27,734 nt of DNA from NCBI GenBank assembly GCA_035295665.1, contig DATGIQ010000434.1, positions 1 through 27,734 of the forward strand, in the 5' to 3' direction. The notes below the pieces were generated by a model. That model had not been told where the DNA came from, made no database searches, and worked only from the letters and a program-made list of their open reading frames with translations. The DNA is from DATGIQ01 sp035295665 (GTDB taxonomy: Bacteria > Planctomycetota > Planctomycetia > Gemmatales > Gemmataceae). A program made the position numbers and the translations under genes. This document shows positions 6,619 to 14,700 of the stretch, piece after piece. Position 1 is the first letter of the stretch, and every line of letters starts with the position of its first letter.

Positions 6619-8877
6619 TCAAGGCTTCTGCCGCTTCAGGATGAACAGGACCTGCTTCGAGCGGGCCCGGGTTGTGAAGTCCGTTGGCCGCTCCTCGCTA
6701 CTGGGAACGCCACAGATTTTGAGGCTGTCCCCTTCGAGCTGGTAAATCCCTTTAGACGTGTCCACCCCCGTGGCCACGTCGATGGTCTTGCGGCCATCGC
6801 TGACTTCCAGCTTGAACGTTCCCAGCTCGGTGTGGTCGGGATATTCGAATGTCAGCTTGTCGCCATTGAAGATCAGCTTGATGTGCAGGCTTTCCAAGGT
6901 GGGTTTAGGCATGGCCTTGCCCTCGCGTTCCAGCCCGGTCGCCACCCACGTGCCCTGAAGGAGTTCCCTGTCGATCGAAGCAATCTCGGCCGGAGATTGA
7001 TCCGTCGGCAGCAGTGCGCCGCCTTGTTTGGTCCACCACGATTTCCAGGCTGCGATTGCTTTGGCGTTCTCGGCCCGACTGGCGTCGGGAACCGGACCAT
7101 GATCTTGGCCAGTCAGCGCTTTGAGCGCGGCGTGCGCGCCCCGGACCACGGGGGGTTCTGGATCTTCGAGCAAACGAATGAGGTGCGGGATGAATTTTTT
7201 CTCCTGTTTCATCGCACACGCCAGGGCCGCGGCCCGGCGAATCTCAAGGTCCTCCTCCTGTAGCTTATCTTCCAAAGTTGCCGCGGTCATGCGTGCCATG
7301 CGCTCCGCCAAGGCATCGCGGGCCTTCGTCTTCCTGGCCCCGGCCAACTGCGGAATGGCAGCCGCCAACGCTTCGGTGTACACCAGTCCTTTGCCTTGCT
7401 CGAGCTTTTCCAGCAAGGCGTCTTGCTGTGTCGGCGCGGCCTGAACCAGCTCAGCACTTAAGCGGGCAGACTCGGGATCGAGCGGCGCACGGGGAGAACG
7501 ATTATTGCGGCGGGCGAACTGGTCGGGATTTGGCAGTTTTGAAGCAAGGGAATTGCTGTTCCCCTCCTTGGCCGGCTCGGCAGGACTGTTGGATTTTGCC
7601 AGCGTACCGCCCAGGCCGCCGGCACGCAGGGCAACTTCGCCGGGATCGTTGACTTTCCCGCGCAGGCTGCTGGAAAGATCCTGGAACAGATTCGATCGCC
7701 GGAGAAAAAGGAGGGCGAAACTGGTGTCAACGCCCCCCTCAGGATAGCCGCCGCTCCAGCTACCGTCGCTGCGCTGCTGGACCAGTGCGAACGCCGCACC
7801 CCAGCTGTACCAATCCTTCTTGCCCATGGTTTGTAGTCCGTAGATCACGGCGACCCGTTCCAGCGACCACAGGAAATAGTAGTTCAGGTAGCCGTTCGTG
7901 CCTCCTGGCTTGGGACCGCCATCCAGGACGAGGCCGGGACCGAGCGGTTGCTGCGGCAAGCCGACCAAACTCCCCAGGGCGACCAGACCGGCCCGCACGG
8001 AAATATCCCGTCCCGGATCGCGTGGCTTGCCCGCCCCGATCTTGGCCTCGTTGACCAGGCCATATGCGGTGGCCAGTCCAAGGAGGCCGGCGCAAATCAT
8101 GGCGGGACTGCTCCCGGTATGCACACCGCCGCTGGTATAGCTCCAGCCTCCGTCGGCATTCTGGGTATTGCGGAACCGGGCCTCCAATCGGGCCAAGGCG
8201 ACGGCAACCGGCAAGCCATAACGATGTCCCACCCACAGCGCCAGGGTCGCGAATTGGGTGTTCGAATTATCCGAGTTAGGAGCCCCGCCGCCCTCCTGCC
8301 GGAGCCGTTCCGCCTGTTGCAGCTGTTGCTGAATCTCCGGAGGCAATTCTGCCAGGGTGCGTTTTTTTTCGGAAGGCTCTTGCTTCGGATCCTTTCCCTT
8401 GGGCTGCTTGATCGCTTTCCGCAGCCGGGCCGCTTCGGCCTCGTTGATGTTCGGGCACTGATACGTCCAACCGCCGTCGGCACTTTGTCCGCCCAGTAAG
8501 CGCACCGTCAGGGATTCGATCAGGGGAACATCCCTGGAATCGCCCAGGCGATCGAAGAAGAGGATGCAGAGCGAGATCGAGTAGGTATCGCTGAGCAAGA
8601 TCGATCCGTCACGGAGAGCTGGTGCCAGTTTCCGGATTGCAGGATCCTCGGCCGCCACTCCACACTCCAGCAGGGCCAGCCCCGCCAGTGCGCTGGCTCC
8701 GATCGTCCCACTGCTCGAACGCACCCAGAGCCCGTCGGCTGTTTGGTTCTGTTTGAGGTAATCGACGCCGCGTTCGACCGCCTTCCGGATGACGTCTTCA
8801 TCCGCGGCACGAGCCGGGCCAATCACGAGCGCCAGGAAAGCAAACAGAGCCCAACAGACGCGGATGTGGATAGACAT
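6619..8877 (-). CDS. Exported squalene-cyclase-like toroid + HEAT + TIGR03067 three-part protein
   Basis: A 752-residue protein. I chose the ATG at 8877 over the one at 8886 because GGAGA lies nine bases before the former but abuts the latter. A signal peptide occupies residues about 1-25 (ending PARAAD). Residues about 28-415 form a prenyltransferase/squalene-oxidase-like alpha/alpha toroid with QW-like repeats (ADGGWTYQ, NADGGWSYTSGG, SDGSWSGGYPEGGVDTS). No DxDD cyclase motif is seen, so catalysis is unlikely. A Lys/Gln-rich insert (about 160-200) interrupts the toroid. A low-complexity linker is followed by a HEAT-like stretch (about 545-605) and a C-terminal TIGR03067 domain (about 635-750, starting LLQGTWVATGLE), a family best known from planctomycetes. 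It is the first gene of a likely operon with the EF-hand gene. Domain calls are good; the function is unknown. Confidence 0.85.
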   Translation of the reverse strand: MSIHIRVCWALFAFLALVIGPARAADEDVIRKAVERGVDYLKQNQTADGLWVRSSSGTIGASALAGLALLECGVAAEDPAIRKLAPALRDGSILLSDTYSISLCILFFDRLGDSRDVPLIESLTVRLLGGQSADGGWTYQCPNINEAEAARLRKAIKQPKGKDPKQEPSEKKRTLAELPPEIQQQLQQAERLRQEGGGAPNSDNSNTQFATLALWVGHRYGLPVAVALARLEARFRNTQNADGGWSYTSGGVHTGSSPAMICAGLLGLATAYGLVNEAKIGAGKPRDPGRDISVRAGLVALGSLVGLPQQPLGPGLVLDGGPKPGGTNGYLNYYFLWSLERVAVIYGLQTMGKKDWYSWGAAFALVQQRSDGSWSGGYPEGGVDTSFALLFLRRSNLFQDLSSSLRGKVNDPGEVALRAGGLGGTLAKSNSPAEPAKEGNSNSLASKLPNPDQFARRNNRSPRAPLDPESARLSAELVQAAPTQQDALLEKLEQGKGLVYTEALAAAIPQLAGARKTKARDALAERMARMTAATLEDKLQEEDLEIRRAAALACAMKQEKKFIPHLIRLLEDPEPPVVRGAHAALKALTGQDHGPVPDASRAENAKAIAAWKSWWTKQGGALLPTDQSPAEIASIDRELLQGTWVATGLEREGKAMPKPTLESLHIKLIFNGDKLTFEYPDHTELGTFKLEVSDGRKTIDVATGVDTSKGIYQLEGDSLKICGVPSSEERPTDFTTRARSKQVLFILKRQKP

Positions 8878-8995
8878 GAAAGGCATTCTCCGGTTGGCGC
8901 TCGAACCACGCGGTGCTTCTCTCCTTTAGGATAACCTGCGATGGGAGACGGAGCCAGTGCAGTCAAGCATTCGGCGAACCAGATCCGGAAGAAGC

Positions 8996-9865
8996 CTATT
9001 TCTGTGGCGGCCCTTCACGCTTCGGGTTCCACAATTTGTCGGGATTGAAATCATCCTCATCGAGATGGACAGGGAACTCGAAGCGATCGTAGCAGTAATA
9101 TTCTACCTCATGGCCGTGATCGTCCTGCGTGATGAGGAGAACGGGAAACTTCGTCGTCGAGTCAAACACCCAAAGACGGCGGCCACCGTGCGGCAACAGG
9201 GGTTCGGCGCCGGCGGCAATCGTTTGTTCGGCGGCTTCGCAGGGATCGGTGAATTCGGGACGCTGCACGGGGCCCAGATATTTCAACATGCTGGTGCCGC
9301 GATCGGACTCCTGGAGCGCTTTGCCAAAATTCTCGATGAGCATACCGATCCCGGCCTCCTGAACGGAGTGCCGGCTGGACGAGACAACGAATGGACTATC
9401 GGGAGCAATCGCAAACCGCTTCCCGGCAGGCATGAGAGGAATGTCCCCGGCTGCCAGGAGCGTATGAATCTTGTTTTCGTACTGGCCTCGAACATAGACA
9501 ACTTCGCGGCCATTTTTTTCCGCTCCTAGCCACTTGAAATAGACGCTCCAGGGATCCTTGCGGAACTTGAAGAGGAGAATCTCTTCCGGTCTGTCCTTGC
9601 CGTTGATCTGCTCACGGCGAGTCAAGCGGACAATGTACGATTCGACCTTCGCATAGCGCTCCGCTGCTTCACGGTGCAAGGTGTGCAGTTTCGCCGTTGG
9701 GTCATTGGCGCTGGGAGACGGAGCCGCGGCGGAGGGTGTGAAAGCCGGCGCTGGTTCCGCGGGCGCTTGCATCGGCGTTTGAAGGGGCAGCTCAGCACAA
9801 CCGAGCCCAGCGATCACCAACAGCAAACCGATGAAAGAGCCGTAGCCTTCCTTGCGCGAACCCAT
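8996..9865 (-). CDS. DUF1571 family protein, probable lipoprotein
   Basis: A 289-residue protein. The N-terminus has a short basic start, a hydrophobic run (about 10-22) and AGLGC, an approximate lipobox with Cys at about 23; Gly at -3 is atypical, so lipidation is probable rather than certain. A Pro/Ala-rich spacer (about 24-55) follows. The remainder matches DUF1571, with an ESYIVRLTRREQINGK segment, FKFRKDPWSVYFKWLG, GREVVYVRGQYENK, and a long C-terminal part ending in a YYCYDRF motif. DUF1571 proteins resemble outer-membrane lipoprotein-sorting (LolA-like) half-barrels, but the biochemical role is unknown. The ATG has AAAGGA six bases upstream. It starts 108 bases after the kinase-fusion gene on the same strand and may be co-transcribed with it. 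Confidence 0.8.
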   Translation of the reverse strand: MGSRKEGYGSFIGLLLVIAGLGCAELPLQTPMQAPAEPAPAFTPSAAAPSPSANDPTAKLHTLHREAAERYAKVESYIVRLTRREQINGKDRPEEILLFKFRKDPWSVYFKWLGAEKNGREVVYVRGQYENKIHTLLAAGDIPLMPAGKRFAIAPDSPFVVSSSRHSVQEAGIGMLIENFGKALQESDRGTSMLKYLGPVQRPEFTDPCEAAEQTIAAGAEPLLPHGGRRLWVFDSTTKFPVLLITQDDHGHEVEYYCYDRFEFPVHLDEDDFNPDKLWNPKREGPPQK

Positions 9866-9973
9866 GCCGAATCCTTTCTGCCAGGGCCAGTGAAAGGATA
9901 CTCAGACCGAAACAGAAATGACAGGGGAATCGCGAAACGGTCGTCTCCCAGTTTCCCCATTTTGTGCAAGGCA

Positions 9974-11602
9974 TCAGGACGTGGCGCGACCGGTTTGCGG
10001 TCCGTCTGACAATGGATTTGCGATTTCGAGTTCGCCGAGCACATCCAAGGCAACGGCCAAAACTCCCTCCCGATGGCCTCCTGTGTGGAGTTCGCGAACG
10101 AAGCGGCGGGTTGGAGGCGATGGATCTTCCCAGCGCATGGCCGCCTGCAAATAAATCCTCCAGTCCGCATCGGAAGCGTCGCCCCGACGATTTTCGAGGC
10201 GCTGCCGCACCACCTCCGGCTCCGCCCGGCACAGCAGCAATACCGAGCGGACTCCCCAACGCTGCGCCGCTTCCAGGAAGCTGCGCCGATGCTTTTCCTC
10301 GCGAAAACTGGCATCCACGAGAACCCGTTTCCCTTCGAACAACAACTCCTCGGTCCTGCGGAGACATTCCGCATAGGTGCGTTCGGTCCACGCGGTCGTG
10401 TACAGGCCGTCCTCGAAAGCGGTGGAAGGCTGCGACCCCGCGGGAGCACCGGCCAACTCCTTCCGAATCACGTCGGAGCGAAGAATCTGCAACCCGGCGT
10501 CCTCGGCCAACGCGGCGGCCAGGGTCGACTTGCCCGTGCCAGGGAGGCCGCCGACCAGAACCAGGCATGGCCTCCGCTGCGGTTCCTCCAGCAAATCGAG
10601 GGCCGACAGCCAATGGGCGCGAGCACGCGCCCCGGCCGCGGCCCGCTCCGTGTCGGGAACTTCTTTCTCCGCCAGCTCGAATCCTTCCACTTTGCCGCGC
10701 ACCGCGGCCCGGTAGCTCGTGTAGAACGGCAGGAGAGATCGGCCTTCCTCATCGTGGGAAGTGCCGAAGTATTCCTCGGCGAAGGCGGCCGCCAAATCGC
10801 GCCGGCCGTGGAACGTGAGGTCCATGACCAGAAAGGCCATATCGGCAATCGGATCGGCGAAACGGAAGCGCGTGTTGAACTCGATACAATCGATGATCAC
10901 CAGATCGCCGAGGGACGAACGCTCGCGGAGAAGATAAACATGGTCCAGGTGCAGGTCACCGTGCGTGTCCCGGATCACGCCAGACCTGGCTCGTTTCTCG
11001 ATCAAGGCCTGCCGGTCGGCCAGAGCCTGTTCGGTCAAGGACCGCAGACGGTCGTAAACCGTTCGACTCAGTGTGCTCCCGACCTGGGCCGCGGCTTGCT
11101 CGAAATTTTCCCAGGCGTTGCCGGCCACGACTTCGAAGCGTCCCCGGGCAGCAATGGCCTCGTCCGTGTCCGCCTGAGCATGAAAGGCCGCAATCTTCCG
11201 AGCCAAGATGCGGATCAATTCAATGCCTACTTCCCCCTTTCCAAGGCGTTTCTCCAGCGTGGCCTCTTCCGGCAACCGTTGCATTTTCACGGCCCACTCG
11301 ACTGGCTCGCCGTGGCCGTCCATCTGCAACCTTTTGCCGCTCATGGTCACCGGCACAACACCGAGGTAAACTTCGGAAGCGAGACGGCGGTTCAGACGGA
11401 CCTCCTCCTCACAGAAGTGGTGTCGCCTTTCCAGCGTGCCAAAATCGAGAAAGCCCAGCTGCACCGGCTTCTTGATCTTGTAGGCGTACGGGCCCGCCAG
11501 GAAAACAACCGAAATGTGCGTGTGCCGCACCTCCACGGTCGAGACCGCGGACGGATAGGCGCCCGGGTCGGACAGTTGTTCGATCAAGGAAGCCAAGTCC
11601 AT
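9974..11602 (-). CDS. Bifunctional aminoglycoside-phosphotransferase-like kinase / P-loop kinase
   Basis: A 542-residue cytoplasmic protein with two domains. Residues about 25-330 are an APH/choline-kinase-like fold: HISVVFLAGPYAYKIKKPV (ATP-binding Lys region, 30-47), HGDLHLDH (214-221, catalytic base D216) and DCIEFN (238-243, metal-binding D238). Residues about 345-535 are an AAA/zeta-toxin-like P-loop kinase with Walker A GGLPGTGKST (351-360) and RSDVIRKELAG (375-385). This COG2187-COG0645 fusion is widespread in bacteria and often annotated as a bifunctional protein, but its natural substrate is not established; it should not be read as a proven aminoglycoside-resistance gene. The ATG fits the usual N-terminus of the family (MDLxxLIExLSDPxAYP) although no clear Shine-Dalgarno precedes it: the sequence up to the ATG is a GTCCGT-type repeat. 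It is separated from the upstream secretin gene by a strong hairpin. Confidence 0.88.
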   Translation of the reverse strand: MDLASLIEQLSDPGAYPSAVSTVEVRHTHISVVFLAGPYAYKIKKPVQLGFLDFGTLERRHHFCEEEVRLNRRLASEVYLGVVPVTMSGKRLQMDGHGEPVEWAVKMQRLPEEATLEKRLGKGEVGIELIRILARKIAAFHAQADTDEAIAARGRFEVVAGNAWENFEQAAAQVGSTLSRTVYDRLRSLTEQALADRQALIEKRARSGVIRDTHGDLHLDHVYLLRERSSLGDLVIIDCIEFNTRFRFADPIADMAFLVMDLTFHGRRDLAAAFAEEYFGTSHDEEGRSLLPFYTSYRAAVRGKVEGFELAEKEVPDTERAAAGARARAHWLSALDLLEEPQRRPCLVLVGGLPGTGKSTLAAALAEDAGLQILRSDVIRKELAGAPAGSQPSTAFEDGLYTTAWTERTYAECLRRTEELLFEGKRVLVDASFREEKHRRSFLEAAQRWGVRSVLLLCRAEPEVVRQRLENRRGDASDADWRIYLQAAMRWEDPSPPTRRFVRELHTGGHREGVLAVALDVLGELEIANPLSDGPQTGRATS

Positions 11603-11618
11603 GGTCCGTCGTCCGTAG
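11603..11618. repeat. GTCCGT-type repeat, left copy
   Basis: GGTCCGTCGTCCGTAG abuts the start codon of the kinase-fusion gene (ATG 11602-11600, minus strand). It is the left part of an imperfect inverted pair with 11676-11700; the perfect terminator hairpin lies between them. Confidence 0.7.
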
Positions 11619-11634
11619 CAAAGAACACAAACGT

Positions 11635-11671
11635 AATGGCCGTGAACCGGTTAATCCGGTTCACGGCCATT
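11635..11671 (-). terminator. Perfect 16-bp hairpin, likely intrinsic terminator after the secretin gene
   Basis: AATGGCCGTGAACCGG (11635-11650) and its exact reverse complement (11656-11671) flank a five-base loop, TTAAT. Reading the minus strand, it lies 26 bases after the secretin stop and is followed by a loosely T-rich stretch (TTACGTTTGTGTTCTT pattern, 11636 down to 11621). It could also work on the plus strand, but no plus-strand gene ends here. Confidence 0.75.
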
Positions 11672-11675
11672 TATT

Positions 11676-11700
11676 CTACGGACTATCGACGACGGACTAT
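11676..11700. repeat. GTCCGT-type repeat, right copy, containing the secretin stop codon
   Basis: Read on the minus strand, this 25-base segment starts ATAGTCCGTCGTC and ends AGTCCGTAG. It is related to 11603-11618 with a nine-base insertion. The TAG stop of the secretin (11699-11697) is part of it, so the end of the reading frame is set by repeat sequence. Confidence 0.7.
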
Positions 11701-14700
11701 GGCGCCGCCCCCGCCGGGCCCGCGGCCGCCGCACCCAGTACCTGTCGTTGCTCTTCCTCTTCGTTGATGATGATGCGCGGCGTGACCATCATCAGGAGGC
11801 TTTCGGTTTCGCGGCCGTAGCCGACGTTCTTGAACAACCGATCGATGTACGGAATCTTGCTCAGGATCGGCGGGCCGAATTCGTTGCGGCCTTCGGACAA
11901 CCGCTTCAACCCGCCCAGGAGCACCGTACCGCCGTCCGGCACGTTGACGGTCGTATTTACCGCCACGGTGTTGAAGACCGGCTGCTGGAGGAACTGCGTG
12001 AACGGCACCGGCTGGCCAACCGCTCCGCCTTCGAAGATCGGCGTGATGAAGGTCGTGATCGGGTAGAGCTGCACATTGGCCGACGTCAAGTTGGTCAACG
12101 TGGGAGTCAGATTCAGGCGTACAAAGCGGCGGTCCGCCGAAATCACTGGCTGGATGGCCAGCGTGACGCCGCCGGTGGGGAACGGACTGTTGTTCGGCAC
12201 GAACACGACCTGGCCGCCCAGCTGGGCGACGCTCACGCTGGTCACGAAGAACTGCGTGTCGCTGACCGTGATGGTCGCCGTTTGGCCGTTGTACATGGTG
12301 AGCTTGGGCGCCTGCATGACGTTGGTGCGTTGATCGCCCTGGGCGGCTTCCATGAACATGTACACTTCGATATCGCTCAGGAACGCCAGCCCCAGACTCA
12401 CGCCACCGTTGCCGCCCGGGATGCCGGGGTAGGCACCGAACGGCGGGACCGCCATCTCATAGCTGCTCGTCTTGATGGGGATGTTGAGATCCTGGGTGAA
12501 GCTGCCGGCGGGCGTCAGGCCGGTCACGAAGTTATTCGGGCTAAAGTGGTTGATGAATCCGAACGGCCGGAATTGCTGCGAAACCAGCTGCGGCTCGTAC
12601 TTCGTCTGGTCATTGCGGATGTTGAGGTTGAAGTCCACACCAATGCGTTCGAAGAACGACTCAGCAATGGTGATGAAGCGAATCTCCACGGCCACCTGCT
12701 GGTCTTCCAATCTGCGGAGGGCGCCGAGCAGATCGGCAACTTGCTCCTGGATATCGGGCGTCTGCGTGATGGCCAGGGCCATGCCCAGGGGGAAATACTC
12801 GATCGTCGCCTGTCCGCCCACTTCGCGCCAGGTCTGCGGAGCAATCACGCTCTGGATGAGCCGGATAAGCTCCTCCTGCATTGTCCGGGCATTTTCCTTG
12901 GTGACCTTGGGCGTGCTGGAGGCAGCCGAGCCGGGCGAACCGCCAGCCGATTGGCTTTGGCTGATCGGCGTGCTCATACCGGCCATGGAGTTGAGTCCCA
13001 CGTACGGTGTCGAGGAATTCAGCATCAAGTTCGAGTTTTCCACATTCAACTGTCCCATGGCCGCCCGCAGCACACTGCTATTGGGCGTGGTGGCGTCGGG
13101 AATCGGAATCACCAGGTCAGGAACCGGATAGACTTTGAGGATCATGCGACCGCGGGCCTGATCCTCGGTCGTGACTTTCAGCACCTCGTCTCCGACCACA
13201 TACGTCAGGCGTGCCTGGCGGAGGAGCAGGTTCAAGGCCGATTTCAGGGACACGCCTTCCAGCTTCATCGTTACCGGCCGCTCCAGGCTAATCCCGGCTT
13301 CATTCAGCGCCGGCTCATCCGGAACGATGTTCATACCGGTCGTGACCTGCAAATCATCGAGAATCTGCTTGAGGGGCGTGTCCTTGTAGTCCAAGCTGCT
13401 GATCGGACCCTCCAGCCGGCGATAGATCGCCTGCTCCTTCTCGTTCTTGGTGCTGCTCAAGCCGCCCAGGTTGATGGGTTTGCGGTTCTTGCTCAGCTGG
13501 TACGTCGCCGGATCGATGTGGAGCGGATTGTAACTATCCACACTCGGGCCCGGATCCTCGGCATAATTCAGGGAGTCCACAAACATGGCTTCCCGGCGTT
13601 CCTTGGCACCCTTGGATGTCAGCAGGTTCGCCTGAATGCGAGCCGTGTAGATGGCGGCCCCGGCTACCGGATCATCCGGGTCCAGTTCCTTGGCCCGACT
13701 GGCATACATCTCGGCTTCCTTGTACTTGCCCTCTTTGAAGAGGGTGTTGTACTGCTTCATGAGCTCGGCGATCTGCTCCTTCTTGGCCTGCTCCTGCTTC
13801 GCCGCTCGGGCCAGGTTTTGCTCCGCGGTCTCGTGCTGATTGGCCTGGAGCTTCTCGAAATCGCGTTGGTGCTTCAGCGTCCGAAGCTGCTGGAGCCGGC
13901 TGTCGATGGGCCGCTGAAGCAGGGCCAACTTATCCGCATCTAGACCGGAATCCCGCAACGCAGCCGTATAATCCTGGAGAATCTCCAGCGCCCGGTCGGT
14001 TTCGCCGGCCTGGAAGCGGCGCGTCGCCTCACTCTGGGCCTGCAAGCCATCGACACGCAACTTCTGGTATTTCACCTCTTGCATGGCCTCCGCCTGCTTG
14101 GCGAAGTCGGCTTCCGGGTGCGTCGACCGTACCGCGGTCTGCGCCGGGGGCGGAGTGTCGGTGGCTACTGCCTTACCAGGCAAGCCTGTCGTGCTTGGCC
14201 GTTGCGGTGCCGGCGTATTTTCCTGCATACCAGCCTGGACCACCGCGGTGGGCTGCATGCCGGGCGAGAGCATGACTTCCTTGAGCCGAGCCTGCTTCTC
14301 GGCAGACAGCAGATGCGGATCGATGCTGCGCAGCATGGTGCCGGCCTGAGGATATTCCTGCCGGTGGAAGGCGTCCATGGCCGCATCAAACGTACGATTG
14401 GTGGCCAGCACGCGCTGGTTGTATTCCTCGCCATCAATGGAGCGGAGCATCTGGGCAGCCTGCTCCTGCACACCGTACGGCCCACTGAAGGCCGTCTCGG
14501 CCAGCCGGCGGGCGTTGCTGGTTTGCCCCGCACGCAGCTCCATGCGTGCCTGTGCCAGCAGTTCCTGGCCATGCTGCGTTGGGCCGGCCACGACAGGCGT
14601 CGCCGGCTCCTGGTGGCGCATCTGCGAAATCTGCGCCGGAGCCGGTGCCGCGGTCGGCGTCACGGCCTTGTCATGAACCTGCGGCATGCCAGCAAGCTTG

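Noticed and set aside
9974..11602. Kinase fusion read as an aminoglycoside-resistance gene
   Set aside because: The APH-like domain belongs to a widespread fusion family without shown resistance activity, and there is no mobile or resistance context.
10073..11767. A 564-codon plus-strand open frame opposite the kinase fusion
   Set aside because: The sense strand has intact HGDLHLDH and Walker A motifs; the plus frame runs through the terminator hairpin and lacks a recognisable product.
11748..13943. A 731-codon plus-strand open frame opposite the secretin
   Set aside because: It is antisense to a well-supported secretin domain, has no recognised motif, and its composition (His/Arg/Gly-rich) is what a high-GC antisense frame gives.
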